Positions 48,287-57,225 of a DNA stretch of 64,000 bases are shown here, piece by piece (the first letter of the stretch is position 1; each line of letters begins with the position of its first letter). The stretch covers positions 1 through 64,000 of the forward strand of contig CANJKZ010000534.1 in assembly GCA_947471745.1 (NCBI GenBank), read 5' to 3'. Both the position numbers and the translations under genes were made by a program. Below the pieces are notes generated by a model. That model was not told the DNA's origin, ran no database searches, and saw only the letters and a list, made by a program, of their open reading frames with translations. The DNA comes from Closterium sp. Naga37s-1. Lineage: Eukaryota; Streptophyta; Zygnematophyceae; Desmidiales; Closteriaceae.

Positions 48287-48601
48287 TCCGCCATTGCGGT
48301 GCACCAGACCTGGGCGGAGAGATGCGAGTGCGTGTTTCGGGGGAGAAAGTTCAGGGCTCGGCGCGTTCTCAGGCGAATTGAGGCAGCTTTCCGGCTGCAT
48401 GTGAAAGTGTACACGCGGACTATGGGGAGGAAGTCGGACAGGTGCGGCGGTTCGTTGCGACAAAAGAAGGCATATGCGCTGGCAGGGCAGGAGGAGGTGA
48501 TTCTTGGCCGTATTCGGTGTCTGGCGGTGAAAGGCTGGAAGTGGACCCGGAATTTCGGCGCGCTCTGGAATCTGGCGAGGGGAGCTCTTCATCTGCCTTA
48601 G
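48287..48601 (+). pseudogene. LINE ORF2, C-terminal part after the copia insertion
   Basis: Directly after the second CTTTC, the frame that was open up to 41797 continues as SAIAVHQTWAERCECVF and runs through HVKVYTRTMGRKSDRCGG and GWKWTRNFGALWNLARG to a TAG at 48599-48601. The Trp/Arg-rich tail after the zinc finger fits the end of L1-like ORF2 proteins. The G of the stop codon is the first base of the MITE, but the uninserted sequence (CCTTAGCAACTG) would give TAG as well, so the insertion left the stop unchanged. Confidence 0.85.
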
Positions 48602-49372
48602 GGCGTGTAAAATCGGGACCTCCAAAAATTCGGCCAGAATTTGTCCGGCCGTTTCTGCGAAGGTAACAAGTTAGCGACATTCGTGATTCGTGTCACGATA
48701 TCGTGAATTTCGCATAAAAATAACGAATTTGATGGCCGTTTAAGAAGTCGACACGAAAACGACGCCGAATCGACTCCAAAACGGCCACGAACCCGGCCCG
48801 ACGTTGCGACATTGACTGGCGGTGTCGCAGACCCTCCATGCGACGATGACGATGTCGGAATTATGTGTGCGAATTTGACGCCCACTTTGAACAATGCAAA
48901 TTTTACAACTTTCCGGAACCGGCCAGCAAATCGGCCTGCAAAGTTGTAAAATTAGCAAATTTGTAAATGGTGGCTGTATCGTAGTCGACTCTAATTCGGC
49001 CACCAAGTCGAAGTTCGCGAAAGATATGTGTAAGGAAAAACCCTTTTCCTTACAGGGGTTTACTCAACCGCGTACAACCCCAACTTTCGGAAGTGCACGT
49101 TCGGCCACTTCGCTTGCTGCCGAAGCAACCTCGCGTCGCCTTCGGCCTTTCCTTTGCCCAACCTGCACCCAACCTCGTGTTCCCGAGGTTCCCGCCTAGC
49201 TAGGTTGGCCCACTATATTAGCGCGTGCCTTCATTGTATTGTAAGTTCATTGAGTCACATCTTCGTTATTCGTTATTCCGCGCACTCTCTTTTAAAACTC
49301 ATAACAATATGACGGCCGTAAAAAAACCGGCCAAACCCCATTTTCAGACTTGTGCGGGGATTTAACACGCCC
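48601..49372. mobile_element. Harbinger-like MITE with TTA target duplication
   Basis: 772 bp including a nested solo LTR, so about 489 bp on its own. The left end is GGGCGTGTAAAATC and the right end, reverse-complemented, is GGGCGTGTTAAATC, 13 of 14 matching. The 3 bp on each side are TTA (48598-48600 and 49373-49375), the target duplication of the PIF/Harbinger superfamily. There is no transposase, so it is non-autonomous. Subterminal GGCCG motifs recur near both ends. Confidence 0.85.
49029..49306 (+). mobile_element. Solo LTR (278 bp) inside the MITE
   Basis: Begins TGTAAGGAAAA and ends CTCATAACA, with 5-bp duplications ATATG at 49024-49028 and 49307-49311. The first 26 bases form a near-perfect hairpin: 11-bp arms TGTAAGGAAAA and TTTTCCTTACA around a 4-base loop. 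A TATA-like CTATATTAG lies near 49213, followed by TTGTATTGTAAGTTC, which looks like a promoter and polyadenylation region. It has no coding. It resembles short copia LTRs of land plants in layout; the family is unassigned. Confidence 0.87.
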
Positions 49373-49375
49373 TTA

Positions 49376-50083
49376 GCAACTGCCCCTGTGGCCGCTGTGG
49401 TTCAATCTTCATGTCTGACACCGCCCCGCCCGGCCAATCCCTGCGGCGTGTTCGCCTGAAACTTTTCGCTTGCCTTGCCCGAACCTCAGCCCGAGGCTGC
49501 GTTTCCCTCGAGCTCGCCGTAACCAGCCGAAGCTGAGGTTTCTTCCCAACCAACCCCAACCACACAACCATCCTTGCGATGCGAACAGCGGCGACGAGAA
49601 GGGGGAAGGGGAAACCAGGCTGAGATGGGATGGCACACACTCGAGACTCTCTCTTCCCCTCTTCTCGCTCCTCTTCCAGGACTTGCTGAGCCATTCTTCC
49701 ACTTGATCAGGGTCGGTCTCCGACTTTCTACGGTTGTGTGAAACGGGGATAACCGTAGATCTTGACACAGAGGTTGAGATGAGATAGTTAGACGGATGTC
49801 GCGGCGTAGGCGGATGTTAAGATGCATCGTACCACTAACACGCGGACTTACTTTTGGACAGACCTTTGGAGGATGTCAGGATAAGTTGTAGTGCAGATGT
49901 CGCGACATACGTCAATGTTACTGAAGTAATGTTAGACGCCGTAATCGTCGTATCGTCAGAGGCGGTCAATTTCTTAGATCCAGCGGTTGTTTCGTCGTTT
50001 ATAGAAGCGTGGCTGACCCGGCTCTCTCGACTCAGTTTGTGCACACACGTGGATGCTAATCAAGTCGGCCCGACAGTCACCTC
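49376..50083. other. Likely LINE 3' region, then unassigned sequence
   Basis: Directly after the MITE the LINE sequence should continue past its stop codon. Nothing here is convincingly coding. Frames of 70-120 codons exist on both strands, but none shows a domain or clear coding bias. From about 49740 a stretch rich in GATGTCG/GACGGATG-like words runs to 50080. No poly(A) or target duplication was found to end the LINE. Confidence 0.45.
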
Positions 50084-51108
50084 GTGACGTACACAGACAT
50101 GGACAGTCCGCTGCTAGTCGCCAAAAAGGACATAGTACCGCCGTCGCTCTCCGCTTCCGTCGTCGCTCTCCGCTTCAGGCGTCGCTCTCATAGCCGCAAC
50201 CATGCGACGACGCTGCATGACCACGTGGCTTTTCTACGGTCAGCAGAGTCTCGTGGCGCGGCGGTGGCTGCTCCGCGTCGCAGCACGCTGTCGCGCACAC
50301 GAGGAGACTTTTGAGTCGGCTCAAAAGTCAACTCGCCTCGCAGCATGATATCGCGCACGCGAGGAGAGCGGACCGGGCTTGACCTGGTGAGTGCCATGGG
50401 GGAAGCTGAGGGGGAAGAGAGCCGGTCGTAGAGCGCCGCCAGCGCAGAGTCGTCAGTCAGTTGCTTGCTGCCTTGGTCCCTTGCTCCTCTCCTGCTGCTA
50501 CTAACCTAGTCTTGTTCTCCTCTTGTCTGTGGTTTTGTTTGTGCATGAGCGCGTGGGTCTGCGAGCGTCTGTCTCACGGCCTGTAAGCGGCTGCTGTTCG
50601 AGTTGAGGCGGATGACAAACCATCAAGCGGCGTCACTCCGTCAAGAGAACGAGGCCGCTGTTTCCACCATCAGAGCAACGTTTCTGCTGTGTCGGCCATA
50701 AAAGCAACGTGGTCGCGTCTTCCGCGTGCGTGCTTCTTCCGCCGTTAGAGCGACGTGGCTGCTGTTCCTGCCGTCGAACGAGTTGGCTGCTTTGAGACGT
50801 CTCACAACTCAACATCGCTGCCGCCTCCGGAGTCCAAGAAACGTTGCTGCTTCCGCCATCACACGAAAGTTGCAGACACGGCTTGACCTTGTAAGCGCGC
50901 TGGGGAGAGCTTCTGGGGGGGCGAGTAGGTCGCGCCGCCTGCGCAGAGTCTCAGCCTGATTTCGTTGTCCTAGTCCCCCTCCCCGTTCCTACATCAGCTA
51001 ACAAACTACTGCTTTCTTGTCCTTTTTTGTTATGGCATGAATGACTGCGTCTGTGCGTGCGGTGTGGCATGATGTGGACCTAGTGTGATTCAGGAGCGTC
51101 AGATGCAG

Positions 51109-51251
51109 CGACGCAGACCCAGGAGAGCAACGACTGCAACAGCCACGCACCCTGGAGCACCGTCAGTGTGTTTCAGCACACTGGAGCACCTAACCTGGAG
51201 CACCTAACTTGGAGCACCTAACCTGGAGCACTGTCAGCAGCAACTGCAGTG
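51109..51251 (+). other. Exon-like core 1 of the module array
   Basis: 143 bp between GATGCAG and the donor GTACGT at 51252. It begins CGACGCAGACCCAGGAGAGC and contains three GGAGCACCTAAC-type repeats of about 15 bp. It shares CTGGAGCACCGTCAGTGTG with the core at 52674. The coding frame is undecided. Confidence 0.5.
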
Positions 51252-51441
51252 GTACGTGCCAGGGGGTGCTTTCAGGGGGGGCAGTCAAGTCAGTCGTAGG
51301 GCGTCGCCGCGCAGAGGCAACAGTCGTGTCACTTGCCTTTAACTCCTCCTCCACTCGCCTCCTGCTGTTTCTAACCCTCCCTTCTTCTGTTGCTTCTGCG
51401 TGCGTCTCTCCCCGTGCGTGTGTGTGCCTCTTGGCCTGCGA

Positions 51442-51573
51442 GACGGATCTGCTGTTCAGCCGTCAAAGCGCGACGGATCTGCTGTTCAGCCGTCAAGGCG
51501 CGACGGATCTGCTGTTCAGCCGTCAAAGCGCGACGGATCTGCTGTTCAGCCGTCAAAGCGCGACGGATCTGCT
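51442..51573 (+). repeat. 30-bp tandem repeat, four full copies and a part
   Basis: Units start at 51442, 51472, 51502, 51532 and, partial, 51562. Each opens GACGGATCTGCTGTTCAGCC and continues GTCAAAGCGC. The period of 30 keeps all frames open, giving a 10-residue repeat such as DGSAVQPSKR. The last unit stops at GCT and is followed at once by a donor-like GTAAGT (51574). Degenerate versions of the same word, with GAGCGACGTGGCTGCTGTT, occur at 50640-50880. Confidence 0.8.
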
Positions 51574-51876
51574 GTAAGTGCGACGGGGAGAGCTTCTGAG
51601 GGGGCGAGTAGGTCGTAGAGCGCCGCCTGCGCAGAGTCTTAGTCTGATTCCTCTTTCGCTGGTCTCCGTCCCTCTTCCTACCGCAACTAACAAGCTACTA
51701 CTTTCTGTCTCTGTTTCTGTGATGGCGTGGCATGCATGCGTGTGTGTGCAAGTGTGTGCCTCCCGGCATCCACGCCTGTGCATGACTGGCTGCGTGATGC
51801 GGCTGGCTGTGCATTGGTGCATGCGGTGTGGCATGGTGTGCATCTTTCAGTGCGTTTCAGCAGCGTGCGCAGGCAG

Positions 51877-52042
51877 CGACGCATTGGGGGCAACGAGGAG
51901 AGCAACGACTGCAGCAACTGGAGCAGCAGCAGCAGCGACCGTGGGTGTGTTTCGGAGTAGCCTGGAGCACGGGCAGCAGCAGCGTGGTGCTTCTTCGGGC
52001 CAAAGCGTGGTGCCAGAGCGGCAGTGCAATGGACGGTGCGAG
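51877..52042 (+). other. Exon-like core 2 of the module array
   Basis: 166 bp after an acceptor-like GGCAG and before GTACGT at 52043. One frame reads RRIGGNEESNDCSNW, and the core at 52674 reads RGGNEESNDCSSHAPW in the corresponding frame. Gln/Ser-rich codons dominate. Confidence 0.5.
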
Positions 52043-52332
52043 GTACGTGGTAGGGGGTCCTTGCAGGGGGGCAGGGAAGTCAGTCGTAGGAGTCGCCGCG
52101 CAGAGGCAACAGTCGTGTCTCTTGCCCTTGCCTCCTCCATCACTCGCCTCCTGCTGCTTCTAACCCTCCCTTTTGTGTGTGTGGCGCGTCGCTCCTGTGT
52201 CTGTGCGTCTCCCCGTGCGTGTGTGTGCCTCATTGTCTGTGAGGCGGAGTTCAATGGCAGGGGGAGTGGAGGGGCCGTGGCATGCGTGCGGGCTTCGTTC
52301 GTTCCTGGCCGACACACAGCAGCGGCGTTTGT

Positions 52333-52375
52333 GACGCAGATGGGGTGGCGAGGAGAGCAACGAGTGCTCATGGAG
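52333..52375 (+). other. Exon-like core 3, short form
   Basis: A 43-bp match to the start of the other cores (GACGCAGATGGGGTGGCGAG and GAGAGCAACGAG), followed by GTACGT at 52376. It lacks the CAG-rich and CTGGAGCAC parts found in the longer cores. Confidence 0.4.
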
Positions 52376-52673
52376 GTACGTGCCAGGGGGTGCTTTCAGG
52401 GGGGGCAGTGAATTGAGTCGTAGGAGTCGCCGCGCAGAGGCAACAGTCGCTTGCCCTTGCCTCCATCACTCGCCTCCTGCTGCTTTTAACCCTCCCTTCT
52501 TTTTTTGCTTCTGTGTGTGCGCGTCTCTTCCTGTGAGTGTCTCTATGCGTGTCTGTATCATATGCTGCTTCCAGGCCTGTGCATTAGTGGCCGTGTGATG
52601 CAGCTGTGGCTTCGTGCACGTGGTGTGGCATGGTGTGCACTGTGAGGGTGTTTCAAGAGTGTCAGAGCAGCAG

Positions 52674-52792
52674 CGCAGAGGGGGTAACGAGGAGAGCAAC
52701 GACTGCAGCAGCCACGCACCCTGGAGCACCGTCAGTGTGTTTCAGCAACCGGCAGCACCTAACCTGGAGCACTGTCAGCAGCAACAGCAGTG
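52674..52792 (+). other. Exon-like core 4 of the module array
   Basis: 119 bp after AGAGCAGCAG and before GTACGT at 52793. It contains GGGGGTAACGAGGAGAGC, then CTGGAGCACCGTCAGTGTG as in core 1 and CACTGTCAGCAGCAAC as in cores 1 and 6. One frame is open throughout and Gln-rich at its end. Confidence 0.5.
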
Positions 52793-53169
52793 GTACGTGC
52801 CAGGGGGTGCTTTCAGGGGGGGCAGTCAAGTCAGTCGTAGGGCGTCGCCGCGCAGAGGCAACAGTCGTGTCTCTTGCCCGTGCCGCCTCGACCACTCGCC
52901 TCCTGCTGCTCCTAACCCTCCCTTGTTTTGTTGCTTCTGTCTGTGTGCGTGCATCTCTCCCTGTGCGTGTGTGTGCCTGGCGAGACGGTGGGGAGTGCCA
53001 GGGGTGGGGGGGGATGTGCATGCGGGCTTGGTTCCTCTGTGCGTGTGTGTGTGGAGCGGAGGGGGGGGGGAAGCTAAGGGGTGCTTGTGTGGGGTGCCTG
53101 TGTGTGCTCAAGGCGGCAGTGGCAGCAGCAACTGAGGGCAACGGGAGGATCATAGCAAGCACACAAGGA

Positions 53170-53700
53170 GTGGTGAGTGGATCAGCATGCCACTTCTGCA
53201 TCTCTCGTTTCATGCTTTCCGCCGTGCCCTTCTGTCTTCCTACTGCCTACTGTCTTCCCACAGCAGTCATGTGTCCTCTTTGATTACCTCTCAATCCCTC
53301 CTCTCCTGCCCTCGCGCTTTCGCCGCTGCCCTTCTTTCATCGCCAGAAATGAGGCGCCTCTTTTTTAGAGGCAGTACTATGGGCTGCTGTGGGGGCAGCA
53401 GCACCAGTGGAGGAATGAGCAGCAGTGAAGGGGCGCACCTTTTATTCGACCCAGCAGCATGTGCAGCAGCTGTGGCAGTGGTGGCAACGATAATGGGAGC
53501 TGCAGTGGTTGCAGCAGCAGCAAGCCAGTGAGTGAGTACAGCTTATTCTAAACCTTCCAGGTTTCCTCTCTGTGTTGGTTGTTTAATACCGCCTGCGCTC
53601 TTATGTCTTACCCGTCGCCCTTCACCCTGTCCTTGTTGCTCGTTCTCCTTGGGTGTCTGCCTATCTAATATCATGTTCCCTCACCCCTTTTCTCTCGATG
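53170..53700 (+). repeat. Segmental duplication, copy 1: pyrimidine intron, exon-like part, donor
   Basis: Pairs with 54580-55120. A pyrimidine-rich tract ends in CTTCTTTCATCGCCAG (acceptor at 53346). An exon-like part of about 185 bp follows to a donor GTGAGTACAG (53532), then a second pyrimidine-rich tract with GTGTTGGTTGTTTAATACC. The exon-like frame reads SGGMSSSEGAHLLF and then an Ala/Val-rich hydrophobic run that could span a membrane. Confidence 0.65.
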
Positions 53701-53730
53701 TCTCTTTGCCCTCTCTGGGAACCAACGCAG

Positions 53731-53932
53731 CGGCGCAGAGGGGGTCGCGATGGGAGCACGGCTGCAGCAGCCAAGCACCATTGCGCAGCATTGCGCAGCA
53801 GCAGCAACAGCAGCAGCAACAGCAGCAGCAGCAGCAGCTGATGCGGACGAGCAGCCTGGAGCACGGGTAGCAGCAGGGTGGTTCTGCGTGGGGAGAAGGC
53901 GTGGAGCAGGAGCGGCAGAGCGGCGTGGTTAG
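53731..53932 (+). other. Exon-like core 5 with a CAG/CAA microsatellite
   Basis: Starts CGGCGCAGAGGGGGTCGCG after an acceptor-like CAACGCAG. It contains a (CAG)n/(CAA)n run at about 53787-53838, coding poly-Gln, poly-Ser or poly-Ala according to frame, and ends at GTATATGCC (53933), a weaker donor than in the other modules. Confidence 0.45.
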
Positions 53933-54225
53933 GTATATGCCAGGGGGTGCTTGCAGGGGGGAATTGAAGTGAGTCGCCGCGCAGAGGCAACAGTCGTGTC
54001 TCTTGCCCGTGCCTCCACCACTCGCCTCCTTCTGCTTTTAACCCTCCCCCCCTTATTTTTTGCTTCTGTGTGTTCGTGCGTCCCTCCCCATGAGTGTGTC
54101 TGTGCGTGTCTGTATCATGTGCTTCCTAGCCTGTGAGCGAGTGGCCGTGTGATGCAGATGTGCATGGGTGCATGTGGTGTGGCATGGTGTGTGGCACTAA
54201 AGTGTTTCACGAGCGTCACAGGCAG

Positions 54226-54332
54226 CGACGCAGAGGGGGTAACGAGAAGAGCAACAGCCGCAGCACCCAAGCGCCCTCAGGCACCTAACCTGGAGCACTC
54301 AACCTGGAGCACTGTCAGCAGCAGCAGAAATG
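54226..54332 (+). other. Exon-like core 6 of the module array
   Basis: 107 bp after GGCAG and before GTACGT at 54333. It starts CGACGCAGAGGGGGTAACG, holds two CCTGGAGCACT-like repeats and ends CAGCAGCAGCAGAAATG. The NEESND frame seen in cores 2 and 4 meets a stop here, which argues against one conserved frame in all cores. Confidence 0.5.
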
Positions 54333-54579
54333 GTACGTGCCATGGGGTGCTTGCGGGGGGGCAGTGACGTAGGGCGTCGCCGCGCAGAGGCAACAGTCAT
54401 GTCTCGTGCCCTTGCCTCCTCCACCGCGCGCCTCCTGCTGCTTCTAACCCTCCCCTTCTGGTGCCGCGTCTGTGTCTGTTGTGTGCGTCTCTCCCCGTGC
54501 GTGTGTGTGCCTCACTGCCTGCAAGGCAAGTGACAGGGAGTGGACGGGGGTTCACATGCGTGCGGGCTTCGTTCCTGGC

Positions 54580-55106
54580 CGACTCATGGGAGCAGCAGTA
54601 GCAATGGCTCCTTGACTTGCATGTTCGTTCTGCTTCCTCCTCTGAAATCTTGCCACTCTTGCACGCGTTTCTTCTCAGCCCTCAAACCCCTCCTGTCCTG
54701 CCCTCTCGTCTTCTCTGTACTCCCTTCTTTCATCATCAGAAGTGAAGCACCTTTCATCCAGAGCCGCAGGAACAGCAGCAGCAGTGGAGGGGTGAGCAGC
54801 AGTGACGGGCACCAAACTTTGTCCAGAACTTGGGCAGCAGCGGTGGCAGTGGGGGCAGCGTCAGCTGCAACGACAATCACAGCTGCCATTGGTTGCAGCA
54901 GCAGCAGCAGCAGCAACAGAAGCAGCAATGCAATGAGTGAGTACACTTTACGTATGAGTGCATCCGAGCTCGCTGTATGTGTTGGCTGGTTGGTTATTAT
55001 CGCCTGCAATCTTCTCCAGGCTCCCCTCTACCTTATCCTTTTCTTTTGCCACCCTGGCTTCCATGTCTTACTCGTCTGTCGTCTTCCTTTTCTTCTCTTT
55101 TTACCA
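54580..55106 (+). repeat. Segmental duplication, copy 2: pyrimidine intron, exon-like part, donor
   Basis: Matches 53170-53700 at an offset of about 1.4 kb. An acceptor lies after CTTCTTTCATCATCAG (54739). The exon-like part runs to GTGAGTACAC (54937), reading SGGVSSSDGHQTL and then an Ala/Thr/Val-rich run followed by poly-Ser. It then has GTGTTGGCTGGTTGGTTATT, which corresponds to the tract after copy 1. Borders are conserved while the interior has diverged, which suits duplicated exons better than random sequence. Confidence 0.65.
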
Positions 55107-55478
55107 CCCTGGCTGTCTGCCTTTCTATGAACGAAACCACCTGAATGAGTTGCAATGGCACATAACAAATTTTACAGTAAGCATTGCTTATGTCCCCTCG
55201 CCCCGTCACCCTCCATGTCCCTTACGTGAATCAGGGCGCTGTATGGTGGTGGGCCATTATGAGCGTTCCTTCCTACAATGCGAAGACAAGGCAAGGCAGA
55301 GCTGAAGATGGGCCTCTGGCTACTGCTGCTCTTCTTTGCTGTTCTGTGCTGCATGTGTAGCTATGCTTAGGTGTGCTTAAATGTGCTTTGTGTTGCGCTG
55401 TGCTGTGCTGCATGTGTCTGCATGATATAGAATAGGTGGGTGGGGTGGGTGTGCGTGCAGCCTGGAAGGTGCCTGGGC
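55107..55478 (-). repeat. Dispersed repeat, right copy (inverted partner at 35357-35722)
   Basis: The reverse complement of the left copy, about 19.4 kb away, with small indels. It begins at CCTGGCTGTCTGCCTTTC and ends at GCGTGCAGCCTGGAAGGTG. Here it lies in otherwise satellite-free DNA next to the module array. Small minus-strand frames are shared by both copies because the sequence is shared; neither has recognisable domains. Confidence 0.85.
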
Positions 55479-57225
55479 CCTTGCAGGGCAGAGCGTCCTC
55501 CTGCAGGTGCTGTGCGTGCCGTGATGACTTGGCTGATGACTGGCACGGGGAGGACTTGGCTGCTACCGGCCAATCGACAGCGAGTGAGGCTCTGCCACAT
55601 GGCAGGGCACACGCACACAGCGCCGAGTGAGAGTGAGGGGAAGCACACACAGCCTTGATGAGGTGAAAGTGACAGTCCAGACCACCCATGCGGTGAAGCA
55701 TCCACCTACAGAACAAGCCACTGCGAGTAGGGTTGGCTCTCGCACCAGGAAGTGCTGACATTGGTGTCATCAGCAATGACAACAGCACGACAGACACCCC
55801 AAACTGTAATGTTATCAGTGTGAACACCAGACACATCACATCAGGCACAACAGCCATGTCATGCTAACACCTACAGCAAAAGTGTGAGAGGTTGCAGCCA
55901 TGTCGCTCAATGGTCATGCCCAGCCACGCAGCTTCTTCGGCAATAGATCTTTGTCCTGTCAGCCGTGCCACATCTGCAACCGGTACGTTCGCAGATTGCC
56001 TATCTATTTAGTTGTTGGTAGTACTACTACCTAGTCCTCTGCCTCATCCGCACCATCAGCAATTTCACACCATAAACCAGCAATAGCACCATCCAATCAC
56101 CAAAGAGATGCATGAACGCACAGAAAACATCCCAATCACCTGCACCATGGCACTAACAGGTACCTCATCTTACCGTACTACCAGTTATGCAAGCATACCC
56201 TAAGCATGGCTACATGCAGTTGCCAATGCTGCATGTCAGCATCACAAGAACCCCACGACGTGCCAGCCTATGGTAATCCATCTCTCATCCTGTAGCAACC
56301 GCTCCCGCACAACCTTTTCAGTCCATCTTGACTGGTGACCTGCTTTTCACTTGTCGACCACTACGCTGGGTAAAAATAGCCCCTCGTTACCATCCACCCC
56401 TTGGCCTGACCCAGCACCAGCCTGCTGCCAGTGAGGTACACTTTGTGCTCCACACAGCATGCCTTCCCACACTGTCCCCACGCGTGAAACAGCCCCCCTC
56501 GTCTCAGCGGCACATAAAATCTCTTCCGGGCAACAACCCGTACATGAGCCAACTTCTCCTTCCAGCCTTTCTGAGCCATGGCTCACGCGTGCCTGAGCAG
56601 TACAGCGTTAAAGTGAGTCCACATTCCGATCAGTTCATCTGCACAGAAGCCACACTCCAGGGGCCGAGTCGCCATTTGGTGTTCCGCCTTTCATCCAACC
56701 CACCAGGCCTCTGTGCCTCGCCTTGACCTGGGGCAGAATTGGTCACATCACACTTGCTCGTGAAGCAACCTTCTGAGGGCCGCAACAGCAGCAACTCAAG
56801 CGGAGCAAACATCCGATTCTGTGATATCCTTGACTAACTCGGTCCTCATCCTCCACCCCTCCTCCCTCCGTTTCTCCTTGTGCCGCACGAAAATCACCAA
56901 ATCACACGCATGGTAAGTAAAACGGGTCAGTTCGACTCTGGAACAGGAGCGCATACACAAACCGACGAGAAGGGGGAGAGATAGAAGCTGCGGAAGACAG
57001 AAATACACCTTCTTTCTTGAACTGCCAGCATACGCTGACGAAGGCACTAAGGTTGTCAGAACGAGAGCTGAGAGCCGCCAGCAGAGTCTCGCCTCCTCCT
57101 CTTTCCAATCTTACCCCCGTCATTACTACTCATATGCTCGATACGACCCAGCTACCTTCCGTCCCATTCCAGCATTCCATCCGATCCCATCCATCCCATC
57201 ACAGCAAATGACATGACACATGGCA
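55479..57225. other. No supported gene
   Basis: Several frames of 60-190 codons exist on both strands, the longest at 55273-55857 (minus) and 56328-56726 (plus). None has a domain, and the first overlaps the dispersed repeat. 55912-55980 repeats 35771-35838 in direct orientation. CT-rich stretches near 56840 and 57100 could be untranslated or intronic. I cannot assign a function. Confidence 0.5.

Larger units (their letters stand above)
36774..48601 (+). mobile_element. L1-like LINE, split by copia copy B
   Basis: A non-LTR retrotransposon with ORF1, then ORF2 coding APE endonuclease, reverse transcriptase and a C-terminal zinc finger. It is interrupted at 41797 by copia copy B and resumes at 48287 in the same reading frame, ending at a TAG stop at 48599-48601, where a MITE has inserted. 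The 3' untranslated part should follow the MITE from 49376, but I could not find a poly(A) end. Several frameshifts and a changed catalytic residue mark this copy as dead. Confidence 0.9.
50084..55106 (+). repeat. Array of related exon/intron-like modules
   Basis: At least nine segments, starting at 50387, 50891, 51252, 51574, 52043, 52376, 52793, 53933 and 54333, open with a splice-donor-like GTRNGT/GTAAG. They continue with variants of GCCAGGGGGTGC, a G-rich run, GCGTCGCCGCGCAGAGGCAA, a pyrimidine-rich CTCGCCTCCTGCTGCTTCTAACCCTCCC-type tract (given here in pieces across 54420-54460), then GTGCGTCTCTCCCCGTGCG. Several finish in GGCATGGTGTG...TTTCA...GGCAG, an acceptor-like end, just before related exon-like cores. 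Spacing is irregular, 320-1140 bp. Core lengths are not all the same modulo three, so a conserved reading frame is not shown. Plus-strand orientation is inferred from the GT/AG order. Confidence 0.65.

Noticed and set aside
56328-56726. 132-codon plus-strand frame
   Set aside because: Composition close to random for this GC content, with competing minus-strand frames over the same bases.
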